NCBI GenBank assembly: GCA_001871475.1
Contig: MNVE01000015.1
Coordinates: 1-46,249 of the forward strand
DNA: 46,249 nt
DNA from: Candidatus Micrarchaeota archaeon CG1_02_47_40
GTDB lineage: Archaea > Micrarchaeota > Micrarchaeia > Anstonellales > CG1-02-47-40
Direction of reading: 5' to 3'
Shown here in pieces: positions 25,289-33,292 of this stretch (the stretch's first letter is position 1; each line of letters opens with the position of its first letter). Position numbers and translations under genes: made by a program. The notes under the pieces are model-generated. The model was not told where the DNA came from and ran no database searches. It saw nothing but the letters and a program-made list of their open reading frames with translations.

Positions 25289-25410
25289 GCGGGAGTCGCC
25301 TAGCGGTCAATGGCGCAAGGCTCAGAACCTTGTTCCTTAGTGGATTCGGGGGTTCTTGCCTGTTTTGCAGACGAAGCAAAATACGCAGCCTAAAAATCCC
25401 CTCTCCCGCA
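25289..25410 (+). tRNA. tRNA-Leu(CAG) with a T-loop intron
   Basis: Acceptor GCGGGAG/CTCCCGC, discriminator A73, anticodon arm CAAGG-CTCAGAA-CCTTG with anticodon CAG (25323-25325), and a class II variable arm (25333-25347, TCC/GGA stem) as expected for leucine. The T stem GGGGG (25348-25352) and CCCCT (25398-25402) are separated: after TTC (25353-25355) come about 38 nt (25356-25393) before AAAT. In the precursor GGTT pairs with AGCC, then a 3-nt bulge CTT, then an 11-position stem GCCTGTTTTGC/GCAAAATACGC with one mismatch and an AGACGAA loop. This is the same half-BHB layout as tRNA-Ala. Position 37 is A, not the G methylated by Trm5. No anticodon-loop intron. Confidence 0.9.
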
Positions 25411-25423
25411 TTATTTGTAATTC

Positions 25424-25434
25424 AATTATAAATC
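25424..25434 (+). promoter_or_regulatory. TATA box upstream of secF
   Basis: AATTATAAATC, about 44 nt before the secF ATG and 14 nt after the tRNA-Leu 3' end. Confidence 0.5.
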
Positions 25435-25472
25435 TTCCGAAAGATAAAGACACCCATTCTGTTGTGTTTCTT

Positions 25473-26651
25473 ATGGAACTTCCAAACATATTTGAAGGAA
25501 ATTACAGACGGCTGCTTCCGCTTCCCCTCCTGCTTATAGTGATAGCCATCTTCTTCATTCCAAGCGTGAAGCAGGGGGTTGATTTCAAGGGGGGGGTGCT
25601 AATTTCCCTCCAAACACAGGAGAATGTGGATGCGCTTTCACTTGAGGAAAGTTTGAAAAGCGAGCTTGGCAGCGAGCTTTCCGTGAAAAAGATAGAATCC
25701 GCCCTGGGCGCATCTATAGAAATAAATTTGGCGCAAAGCGAAGCGCTCTCCCGCGCGGAAACACTCAAGGGAGAATTCTTCTCGCAGGTGGATGACGTTT
25801 CAAGACTGGAGGCGGATGCGGCAATATTTGAGAGCGGCACCCTGACAAACGATTCGCTCATAGGCTCCGATGCGCCGCAGAAATATAAAGTAGCGCGGGA
25901 GCGCCTTGACTCAATCGCAAACGAGCTTTTCTTCCTCTCAAAAATGGAGCAAAAAGCGCAGGATGCGCCAAACACAAATGATTTGAGGAAAATGGCAAGC
26001 CGCGCCTACACGAAAATAAACGAGGACTATCAGGCAGGCGTTCGTGCTGCAATTGAGAAGCGCGTGAAATACGATTCCATTTCTTTTGAGATAGTTTCCG
26101 CAAGCCTTTCCGGGCATTTCATCTCCACCGCCCTGTGGGTAGTGGGGGTTTCCTCAATACTTGCAATAATAGCGGTATTCTTCGTTTTCCGCTCCTTCAT
26201 CCCAAGCGCCGCAGTGCTCATAGGCGCCACCGCGGACATTACGATTGCACTTGGCGCGATGGGGCTTTTTGGAATACCCTTAACTCTCGCATCCTTTGCA
26301 GCCCTTCTGATGCTCATAGGCTATTCGCTTGACACCGATATACTGCTTACAATGAGAACGCTCAAGCGAAGCGAGGGGCATGCGCGCGAACGGGCTTTTG
26401 GCGCGATGAAAACCGGCGTCACGATGAACATAACCGCAATGGCTGCCTTTTCCGCCCTTCTCATACTCTCAATACTAACTAACATCTCAACATATTACGA
26501 AATATCCGCAGTCGCGCTTGCAGGGCTTGTGGGCGACCTTTTCGCAACCTGGGGCTTGAATGCGGTAATCGTATTATGGTACGCGGAAAAGAAAGAGAAA
26601 GAAGCAGGAGAGGCAAAATCAAAATTCACGGCATTCTATGGAAAGAAATAA
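25473..26651 (+). CDS. secF: Protein-export membrane protein SecF
   Basis: 392-aa accessory subunit of the Sec translocon, an RND-superfamily membrane protein that with SecD promotes late steps of protein export. TM1 is near residue 15-30, followed by VDFKGGV (SecF/SecD P1 motif), a large outer domain (about 40-215), then five TMs with the conserved stretch IGATADITIALGAMGLFGI and LIGYSLDTDILLTMR. The order secF-secD (11-nt gap) is the archaeal arrangement. The ATG at 25473 puts TM1 at the expected distance; a longer frame would run into the tRNA-Leu intron. Confidence 0.9.
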   Translation: MELPNIFEGNYRRLLPLPLLLIVIAIFFIPSVKQGVDFKGGVLISLQTQENVDALSLEESLKSELGSELSVKKIESALGASIEINLAQSEALSRAETLKGEFFSQVDDVSRLEADAAIFESGTLTNDSLIGSDAPQKYKVARERLDSIANELFFLSKMEQKAQDAPNTNDLRKMASRAYTKINEDYQAGVRAAIEKRVKYDSISFEIVSASLSGHFISTALWVVGVSSILAIIAVFFVFRSFIPSAAVLIGATADITIALGAMGLFGIPLTLASFAALLMLIGYSLDTDILLTMRTLKRSEGHARERAFGAMKTGVTMNITAMAAFSALLILSILTNISTYYEISAVALAGLVGDLFATWGLNAVIVLWYAEKKEKEAGEAKSKFTAFYGKK

Positions 26652-26662
26652 GTTGAATAAAA

Positions 26663-28264
26663 ATGGAAAAACACAACGCACTAAAAGAGCTTATCCTTGA
26701 CAAGCGCGTGATGCTGCTTCTGGCAATTACGCTAATTGCGCTCTCATACTCCTTCCTAAACGGATTGAAATTCGGGATTGATTTTTCAGGCGGCACGAGA
26801 ATACCGGTGCTCCTTGAAATGCCCGTTGACTCGCAGACAATGAACTCTATGATTGAGTCCATAAAGACAAGGACGGCAACGCTTGGAATGACGGAAGTGA
26901 AGGTAAGGGGAGTAGGGGACTCGCAGATATATGTGGAAGTGCCAAGCTCCGACCCTGCGTTTATGAAGCAGGTGCAGTCCGTGCTCTCGCAGCAGGGAGT
27001 GTATTGGGGCATAGTTGACGGGAAGGCGGCAATAAAGGGGGATGATATTTTTTCAGGCACAATAGTGCAGGTGAACCCCCAATATTTACAGGGTTCTGCC
27101 GACTGGGGCGTTTCCTTCACCGTTACGCAGACAGGAGCTCTTCGCTTTGCGCAGGTCGCAAAGGGAAAAGCGAATTACCCGCTTTTCATGTTCCTTGACC
27201 GGCCTACGGACGCAATCATCGTAATAAAAAGGAAAACCTTTACTGAACCCTCTTACGCGCTTGAAGGGGTTTCCTTAACAGATGAGGATTTGGTGTCAGC
27301 GGCGAATTTTGCGCTTTCCCTTGATGATGCCGAAGGAAATTCAATCCCCCTTTACTTTGAGGAGGAGCTGCAAAATAATGCAGATGCGCTCTCGCCCCGC
27401 ACGAACAAGACAAAAGCAATAATAGACGCAAACGCATCTGCGGAGGTAAAAGCCTTCTTGAGGGAAAAAGGATTCACTCTTTTGGAGAAAACAGGGGCGG
27501 AAATGGCGCCCGAGTTCCTCTCTGCCTCAAGCGAATTCTCCGAATTCAAGGCGGTAATTGCAAGATGGGATGCAGTTGGTTTGATGTCAAGCCCGTATCT
27601 CGTGCCGGCAATAACCTCGGGCACCCCAAGCTATTCCTACCAGATTACCGGTCCCGCAAAAGGCACAGGGCAGGAGAGAGCCCTTTCCGCGCACGCAGAG
27701 GCAAAGGAAGTAGAATCAATACTGAAAGGAGGGGCATTCCCGGTGCAGATTTCAATAGGCTCTTCCACCACCATTCCCGCGCCTCTTGGCAGCGAATTTC
27801 TGAAATTGAGCGTGATAGGCGCGATAATTGCCCTGATAGTAATTTCCCTCATTGTTGCCCTGCGCTACCGCAACCCGCGCCTCCTTCTCCCGATAATTTT
27901 CATAAGCGTTTCTGAAATGATAATACTGGTTTCCTTTGTAGGCGCGTTCTCTATAGATTTAGGAGGGATGGCAGGCATACTCGCGGCAATAGGTGTTTCA
28001 GTTGATGCACAGATAGTAGTAACGGATGAGCTTCTCAAAAAAGGAGGCAGTGCGCACGCGCAGAAGAAGCTGGATAGCGCGTTTGCAATCATAATTACAA
28101 ACGCTACTGTTGCAATAATTGCAATGATTCCGCTTCTCTTTTCAGGAATGGTGGAAATAATAGGCTTTGCCACTGCGCACATTTCAGGCTCTCTGCTTGG
28201 AGTTCTGATTTCCCGCCCTGCCTACGGGGCGATTGTGGAGAAGTTTTTGCATATAGAGGAGTAG
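26663..28264 (+). CDS. secD: Protein-export membrane protein SecD
   Basis: 533-aa partner of SecF. TM1 (LLLAITLIALSYSFL) leads to the conserved GIDFSGGT, then a large outer P1 domain (about 50-370) and a five-TM bundle with ILAAIGVSVDAQIVVTDELL, the proton-relay region of RND-type SecD. It follows secF by 11 nt. The many predicted exported proteins nearby (lipoproteins, subtilase, signal-peptide paralogs) would depend on this system. Confidence 0.92.
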   Translation: MEKHNALKELILDKRVMLLLAITLIALSYSFLNGLKFGIDFSGGTRIPVLLEMPVDSQTMNSMIESIKTRTATLGMTEVKVRGVGDSQIYVEVPSSDPAFMKQVQSVLSQQGVYWGIVDGKAAIKGDDIFSGTIVQVNPQYLQGSADWGVSFTVTQTGALRFAQVAKGKANYPLFMFLDRPTDAIIVIKRKTFTEPSYALEGVSLTDEDLVSAANFALSLDDAEGNSIPLYFEEELQNNADALSPRTNKTKAIIDANASAEVKAFLREKGFTLLEKTGAEMAPEFLSASSEFSEFKAVIARWDAVGLMSSPYLVPAITSGTPSYSYQITGPAKGTGQERALSAHAEAKEVESILKGGAFPVQISIGSSTTIPAPLGSEFLKLSVIGAIIALIVISLIVALRYRNPRLLLPIIFISVSEMIILVSFVGAFSIDLGGMAGILAAIGVSVDAQIVVTDELLKKGGSAHAQKKLDSAFAIIITNATVAIIAMIPLLFSGMVEIIGFATAHISGSLLGVLISRPAYGAIVEKFLHIEE

Positions 28265-28293
28265 AATCAACGCAATCTTCAGAAGGGATGTGA

Positions 28294-30336
28294 ATGACAA
28301 AGTTCAAAATCGCAGAATTAGTGAAGGTAGAAAATAAATATGATATTACTCTATTTGCTAAAGAAAGAATTGATTTTATTGAAAGTAGGATTATTGATAA
28401 AGATGAGAAACCATATATAAAATGCTTAATTAGAGAAAAAGAAGTACTGGCAAAGCCAGAAGAAATCATTCAACAGCTTATTCTTGATAAATTATTAAAT
28501 CAATATGATTATCCCCCTGAACTGATAAGAGTTTTGCATCCTGTTCAATTTGGAAGAGAAGTAAAACAAGCAGACATAGTGATTCTAAACAAAACAGACA
28601 AAAGCTCTATTTATTGTGTAATAGAAGTTAAGAAGCACAAAGAAAGGGATGGATTAGAACAACTTAGAAGTTATACTAATGCAACAGGAGCTCCTTTGGC
28701 AGTGTGGACTAATGGAACACAAATAACTTATTTTTTGAGATTAAAGCCAAATATGCTCAAACCAATTAGAGATATTCCAACTTATAATCAGACTATTGAA
28801 GATGTTGAAGAGAGGTCTTTTACTTATTTGGATTTGATGAAAAATGATAAATTGGCTAAGGAAAGAAAATCGCTTAAGGAATTAATTCAATTAATGGAAG
28901 ATGAAGTTCTTGCTAATGCAGGAGTAGATGTGTTTGAGGAAGTGTTTAAACTTATATTCATCAAACTATATGATGAGATGGAAAGTTCTGCCGATAGAGA
29001 TGAGATTGAAAGACAATTATCACTAAATTTTAAGTTAGATATGGTTAATTATCCGGGTTTTAGACAATTGGAGTTTAGGAGTAGAGGAGATGCACATAGA
29101 ACTAAAGAAGTTATAACTAAACTTTTTTCTAAAGCAAAAGAAGAATGGCCTGGAATATTTGATGAAGGAGAGCCAATAAGAATATCCGATGAAAACCATT
29201 TAGATGTGTGCGTTTCGTTCTTGGAAGAAGTTAAGCTTTTCAATTCGAATCTCCAAGTTATTGATGAAGCATTTGAATATTTGGTTAATAAATCTGCTAA
29301 AGGTGAGAAAGGACAATACTTTACACCTAGAAATGTTATTGATATGTGTGTTTACATTCTTAATCCCAAAGAAGATGAATTTATGATTGATACCGCGGCA
29401 GGTTCTTGCGGATTTACAGTTCATACCATCTTTAATGTTTGGGGTAAGTTAAGGGGCAAAGGAAAAGCAAATTTTAGCAATTTTTCAAATAAACGGAAAA
29501 CAAAAGAGCAGGAAAAATATGTGAATCAAGTATTTGGAATTGATTTTGATGAGAAGTCAGTAAGAGTTGCCAGAACTCTTAATCTCATAGCTGGAGATGG
29601 AAACACAAATGTATTACACCTAAATACTTTAGATTATGAAAGATGGGATGAAAAAATAAAAGATGAGGTATGGGTAGAAACTTATCTTGCAGGATTTAAC
29701 AGACTTAAAAAATTAAGAGCAAGCAGTACTTCTTACAAAGATTTTAATTTTGATATAGTTATGGCAAATCCCCCATTTGCGGGAGATATAAAAGATAGCA
29801 GGATAATCCATAAGTATTATTTAAGCCAAAATAAAGAGAAATTCGTAAACAAAATCTCCAGAGATGTGCTTTTTATTGAAAGAAACCTCGATTTCTTAAA
29901 ACCTGGTGGAAGAATGGCGATCGTCTTACCACAAGGAAGATATAACAATACCTCTGATGAAAGAATAAGGGAGTATATTTTAGAAAAATGCAGACTTATT
30001 GCAGTTGTAGGATTAGATGTAAATACATTTAAGCCACACACAGGAACAAAAACATCTGTTTTATTTGTTCAGAAATGGAACGACGATCCTAAAAAAGGAG
30101 TAATCTGTTCCAAAAAGGAAGATTATTCAATTTTCTTTGGGGTTAGTGAACAATCTGGAAAAGATAATTCAGGAAATCCAGTTTATGAGAAAAACAAGGA
30201 TGGAACGATAAAGCTCGATGAACATGGTCATTTGATAATAAAAAGCGATTTAATGGACGTTGCAAAGCAATTTGAAGAGTGGGCTAAAAAGGAAAAATTA
30301 AGCTTCTGGGTTAATAAAGATGGGCAAAGCAGATAA
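28294..30336 (+). CDS. Fused PD-(D/E)xK endonuclease / N6-adenine methyltransferase (BcgI-like)
   Basis: 680 aa. Residues about 40-150 form a type I restriction N-terminal-like nuclease domain with D94 (ADIVI) and E111-x-K113 (CVIEVKK), the metal-binding triad. Then a helical HsdM-type domain, GQYFTP (340-345), SAM motif I DTAAGSCGF (366-374) and catalytic NPPF (492-495), i.e. gamma-class N6-adenine methyltransferase. No helicase domain is present and no separate hsdR is nearby, so nuclease and methylase sit on one chain as in BcgI-type (type IIB) enzymes. Base composition is clearly AT-richer than the flanks. Preceded by GGGATGTGA; 29 nt after secD. Confidence 0.82.
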   Translation: MTKFKIAELVKVENKYDITLFAKERIDFIESRIIDKDEKPYIKCLIREKEVLAKPEEIIQQLILDKLLNQYDYPPELIRVLHPVQFGREVKQADIVILNKTDKSSIYCVIEVKKHKERDGLEQLRSYTNATGAPLAVWTNGTQITYFLRLKPNMLKPIRDIPTYNQTIEDVEERSFTYLDLMKNDKLAKERKSLKELIQLMEDEVLANAGVDVFEEVFKLIFIKLYDEMESSADRDEIERQLSLNFKLDMVNYPGFRQLEFRSRGDAHRTKEVITKLFSKAKEEWPGIFDEGEPIRISDENHLDVCVSFLEEVKLFNSNLQVIDEAFEYLVNKSAKGEKGQYFTPRNVIDMCVYILNPKEDEFMIDTAAGSCGFTVHTIFNVWGKLRGKGKANFSNFSNKRKTKEQEKYVNQVFGIDFDEKSVRVARTLNLIAGDGNTNVLHLNTLDYERWDEKIKDEVWVETYLAGFNRLKKLRASSTSYKDFNFDIVMANPPFAGDIKDSRIIHKYYLSQNKEKFVNKISRDVLFIERNLDFLKPGGRMAIVLPQGRYNNTSDERIREYILEKCRLIAVVGLDVNTFKPHTGTKTSVLFVQKWNDDPKKGVICSKKEDYSIFFGVSEQSGKDNSGNPVYEKNKDGTIKLDEHGHLIIKSDLMDVAKQFEEWAKKEKLSFWVNKDGQSR

Positions 30337-30880
30337 ATTATTTCAGAAAGCTGAACTTGAATATATTACGCCCTTTCTAAAATTGTGGCTCGCTTTTAAT
30401 TGTTGGTATAAAAAAGATTCAGAAGCAGATACTCCTCCTATTAAAACAGATGCTCAAGCAATAACAAAATACAAAGTAAGTGGAAAAGTTAAATTGTATT
30501 TTCTAAGATTTTTCGAGGACACTTCAACAGATGGTAAGAATTTTAATGAAGCGATAAGATTGTTTGTTTTAAATGCTGAAGAAAATTATGAAATTAACGA
30601 CAAAGATAACAACAGAGTAAAATACACAATATTAATTGAAAATCCCGCTTCAAGAACGATAACAACGGACAGTCTTATTAAAGTTGGTGAAGGAAGTAAA
30701 AAATATTTTATTAGGAGTGACCAAAAGGAAGATTTTTTTTCAGAAACATTACAAATTATTTATCATGTAAGATGTTGTTTAGTTCATGGAGATTTTGATA
30801 TTGATGATCAATATTTTATTCAACTTGTAGAAAGTTCATATAAAATCATGTATCCAATTATGGAAAGGGTGTTAGAATAA
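30320..30880 (+). CDS. HEPN-like protein inside the restriction-modification operon
   Basis: 186 aa, overlapping the methyltransferase gene by 17 nt and the specificity gene by 1 nt (TAATG). The N-terminal helix FLKLWLAFNCWY resembles Apea-like HEPN families, and the C-terminal helix has R151-CCLV-H156, the R-x4-H motif of HEPN ribonucleases. Known HEPN proteins in defence loci cleave RNA when the primary system fails (e.g. PrrC-type anticodon nucleases located beside type I systems). Whether this one is an RNase, or only a binding module, cannot be told from sequence. No ATPase domain is attached. Confidence 0.68.
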   Translation: MGKADKLFQKAELEYITPFLKLWLAFNCWYKKDSEADTPPIKTDAQAITKYKVSGKVKLYFLRFFEDTSTDGKNFNEAIRLFVLNAEENYEINDKDNNRVKYTILIENPASRTITTDSLIKVGEGSKKYFIRSDQKEDFFSETLQIIYHVRCCLVHGDFDIDDQYFIQLVESSYKIMYPIMERVLE

Positions 30881-32232
30881 TGTCACAGATTAGTATTATT
30901 GAACTATCCTTAGTAAAATCAGAAAAAAGATTTGATGCAGAATTTTATAAACAAGAATATTTAGAAAGTGAATCAAAAATAACTTCCCAGAAATTCTTAC
31001 CTTTAGTCAAATTAACAGAAAAAATAGATGTTGGTTTTGTAGGACCTATGGTACATGCTTATACTGAAAATGGAATTTTATTATTACAAACAAGAAACAT
31101 TAATGAATTTTTTATCAATCTAGATTCTACTATTTCAATTACTGAGGAATTTCATAAGATTCTCAAAAAATCTAAAGTCGAATATGGGGATATACTAATT
31201 GCTAGAAGTGGTTCTTTTGGAAATGCTTCAATCTACTTAGAAAAAGAGATTTGTAACTCGTCTGATATAATTATAGTACGGGCAAATGAAAAAATAAATC
31301 CGTTTTATTTAGTGGCTTATCTTAATTCAATATTTGGTAGGCATCAACTATATAAATTTGCTAGTGGTGGACTTCAAGGTCACGTAAATTTAACAATTTT
31401 GGAAAATCTCAAAGTTCCAATATTGAGTGAAAGCTTTCAGAAGAAAATCGAATGTTTAATATTGGAGAGCAAAGCAAAGATAAATGATTCTGTCGATAAA
31501 TACAAACAAGCAGAAAAAACTCTTCTCAATGAATTAAATCTGAATGATTATAAGCCTGAACATAAGTTATCATACGACACAAAGCTTAGAGAAATTTTAA
31601 ATTCAAAAAGAATTGATGCCGATTATTATCAACCAAAATATAAGGAAATTGAACAAAAGATAAAGAATTATCGTTTAAGTAGTAAACCATTAAGCGAAGT
31701 AATCAAAATCAAAAACAAAAACTTTTTCCCTGTAGATGATAAGGAATACAAATATATCGAACTCTCAAATATCTCCTCAAATGGAAATATAACTAGTTGC
31801 ACCATAGATCTAGGAAAAAATCTCCCATCCAGAGCAAGAAGAAAAGTTAGTAAAGGAGATGTAATCATTTCTACTATTGAAGGAGCGTTAGAATCTTGTG
31901 CAGTTATCACAGATGAATATGATGGTGTTTTATGCTCCACGGGTTTTTTTGTCATAAACTCAAAAATAATTAACTCAGAAACTTTACTAGTGCTTGCAAA
32001 GTCAATAATTATGCAAAACTTATTGAGGCGTGGATGTAAAGGAACAATCCTAACAGCAATAAGTAAAGATGAGTTAGATAAGATTGAGATTCCACTAATC
32101 AAGGAATCTATTCAGAAAGACATATCTCAAAAAATTATTGAATCATATAAACAAAGAAAAGAATCTAAAGAACTTCTTGAAAAGGCTAAAAAAATAGTTG
32201 AAGATGAAATTGAGAAAGAAGCCAAGAAATGA
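30880..32232 (+). CDS. hsdS: Type I-like DNA specificity subunit (HsdS/BcgI B-like)
   Basis: 450 aa with two target-recognition domains, each followed by a helical spacer: TRD1 about 40-190 (GDILIARSGSFGNASI), spacer with DSVDKYKQAEKTLL, TRD2 about 245-415 (KGDVIISTIEGALESCAV), and a C-terminal coiled helix (SYKQRKESKELLEKAKK). Each TRD reads one half of a bipartite target and the spacers set the distance. ATG overlaps the HEPN stop (TAATG). Strongly AT-rich codon use, as in the two genes upstream. Confidence 0.88.
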   Translation: MSQISIIELSLVKSEKRFDAEFYKQEYLESESKITSQKFLPLVKLTEKIDVGFVGPMVHAYTENGILLLQTRNINEFFINLDSTISITEEFHKILKKSKVEYGDILIARSGSFGNASIYLEKEICNSSDIIIVRANEKINPFYLVAYLNSIFGRHQLYKFASGGLQGHVNLTILENLKVPILSESFQKKIECLILESKAKINDSVDKYKQAEKTLLNELNLNDYKPEHKLSYDTKLREILNSKRIDADYYQPKYKEIEQKIKNYRLSSKPLSEVIKIKNKNFFPVDDKEYKYIELSNISSNGNITSCTIDLGKNLPSRARRKVSKGDVIISTIEGALESCAVITDEYDGVLCSTGFFVINSKIINSETLLVLAKSIIMQNLLRRGCKGTILTAISKDELDKIEIPLIKESIQKDISQKIIESYKQRKESKELLEKAKKIVEDEIEKEAKK

Positions 32233-32368
32233 ATAAAAAAGCAATTGAACTCTATCTGCAATTTTCGGAGTTGTTGGAATCTTATTATATACTTAAAAAC
32301 AGTTATCTCTACCAACGAGTAGTTCTTTAGAATCGTTCTCTGAGAAGTTCAAGGATTTCTGTTCGGTT

Positions 32369-32451
32369 GCTCCTGCGAATACCTTTCATGAAGCGACTTC
32401 CATTCAGTAAGCACCCTGCTGCTCCTGTGAATATCTTTCATGAAGCGACTT
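32369..32451. repeat. Direct repeat of the antitoxin gene tail (2 x 31 bp)
   Basis: Copies at 32369-32399 and 32421-32451 differ at two positions. The second encodes the C-terminus of the antitoxin on the minus strand (SLHERYSQEQ); the first is an out-of-gene duplicate just past its stop, reading the same residues and then a different end. A remnant of a second antitoxin copy or a recombination scar. Confidence 0.8.
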
Positions 32452-32643
32452 GTTTATCTTCCTGCCAAGCTCAAGCGCGTCCTTTTCCGTCAGCTTTGAT
32501 TTTACGCAAATCGCCTTGAGTATCTTCATCTGCCCGAGTTTCTTCCTGATAGCGGCCCGCGCAACCTCGGACCAGTTGATTTCCCTTACCTCGTCCATCT
32601 CCTGCTTCAATTCCTCTGATACTGACAGGGTTATAGTCGGCAT
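32404..32643 (-). CDS. Ribbon-helix-helix antitoxin-like protein (orphan)
   Basis: 79 aa. The N-terminus MPTITLSVSEELKQEMDEV and WSEVARAAIRKKL are the beta strand and two helices of the ribbon-helix-helix DNA-binding fold of VapB/CopG-type antitoxins. The rest is a charged helical region (toxin-binding in families of this type). No PIN-domain or other toxin follows: the 170 nt between it and hsdS contain no gene. It is either solitary or has lost its toxin. A minus-strand TATA box lies at 32693-32701 and GGGTGAT precedes the ATG. Confidence 0.8.
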   Translation of the reverse strand: MPTITLSVSEELKQEMDEVREINWSEVARAAIRKKLGQMKILKAICVKSKLTEKDALELGRKINKSLHERYSQEQQGAY

Positions 32644-32692
32644 ATTTTATCACCCGCATTTAATACAGTTAATTATGTGTATGCACTGAAAA

Positions 32693-32701
32693 TATATAAA
32701 G
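32693..32701 (-). promoter_or_regulatory. TATA box of the RHH antitoxin gene
   Basis: CTTTATATA on the minus strand, about 50 nt before the ATG at 32643. Confidence 0.5.
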
Positions 32702-32708
32702 CTTGTGC

Positions 32709-33227
32709 TCACTCAATAAAAGTAAAAATCTTCTTCATCTCCTTCTTTTCATGAGGCATCGGCTTCTCCGCAGGATAGCCAAGAGGCACAAGCGTAATCG
32801 GATGCAAATATGAAGGCACGCTTAACGCTTCCCTTACCTTCTCCTCCTCAAACGCCCCAACCCAAACGCCTCCCAGCCCTAAAGAGTGTGCAGCAATCAG
32901 CAAATTCTCCACCGAAGCAGAAACATCTATTATTGAATAAAGATTTTTCCCCCTCTCTCCATACCGGTTCTCCTTCTCATCAGCGCATGCGACCACTATG
33001 AGGGGCGCACTTGCAATTCTCTCCCTCTGCCTTTCCGAACAGCAGGAGGCAATCTTCTTTTTCATCCCCTCATCCAAAACAAAGTAAAAATGCCTGCTTT
33101 CCAAATTCCCGGCAGAAGGAGCCGCATTCATGGCATTTGCAAGCAAATCAACCAACTTCTTGTCAATTTTCCGCGCCTCATAACTCCTAACCGACCTTCT
33201 TGTAATTATAGCTTCCATCGCCTCCAT
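32709..33227 (-). CDS. Nitroreductase-family oxidoreductase
   Basis: 172-aa FMN-dependent nitroreductase-fold protein. Seen: MEAIITRRSVRSYEARKI (FMN phosphate contact R-R-S-x-R), MNAAPSAGNLESRHFYFV, and SVENLLIAAHSLGLGGVWVG followed by PLGYPAEKP near the C-terminus, in the standard family order. Electron donor and substrate are unknown. I chose ATG 33227, behind GGGGTGAGGGG and 38 nt from a TATA box; ATG 33218 is possible. Divergent from the P-type ATPase. Confidence 0.87.
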   Translation of the reverse strand: MEAMEAIITRRSVRSYEARKIDKKLVDLLANAMNAAPSAGNLESRHFYFVLDEGMKKKIASCCSERQRERIASAPLIVVACADEKENRYGERGKNLYSIIDVSASVENLLIAAHSLGLGGVWVGAFEEEKVREALSVPSYLHPITLVPLGYPAEKPMPHEKKEMKKIFTFIE

Positions 33228-33260
33228 TCCCCTCACCCCGAAATTCCTTCCCAAAAGAAA

Positions 33261-33269
33261 GTTTAAAAC
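33261..33269. promoter_or_regulatory. Shared TATA element between nitroreductase and P-type ATPase
   Basis: GTTTAAAAC is near-palindromic, 28 nt before the ATPase ATG (plus) and 38 nt before the nitroreductase ATG (minus). Confidence 0.55.
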
Positions 33270-33292
33270 CTATCCTGCCGAATTAAAATCAC

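Noticed and set aside
28265-32400. Insertion sequence or integrase flanking the restriction island
   Set aside because: No transposase frame, terminal inverted repeats or target duplications were seen at either edge.
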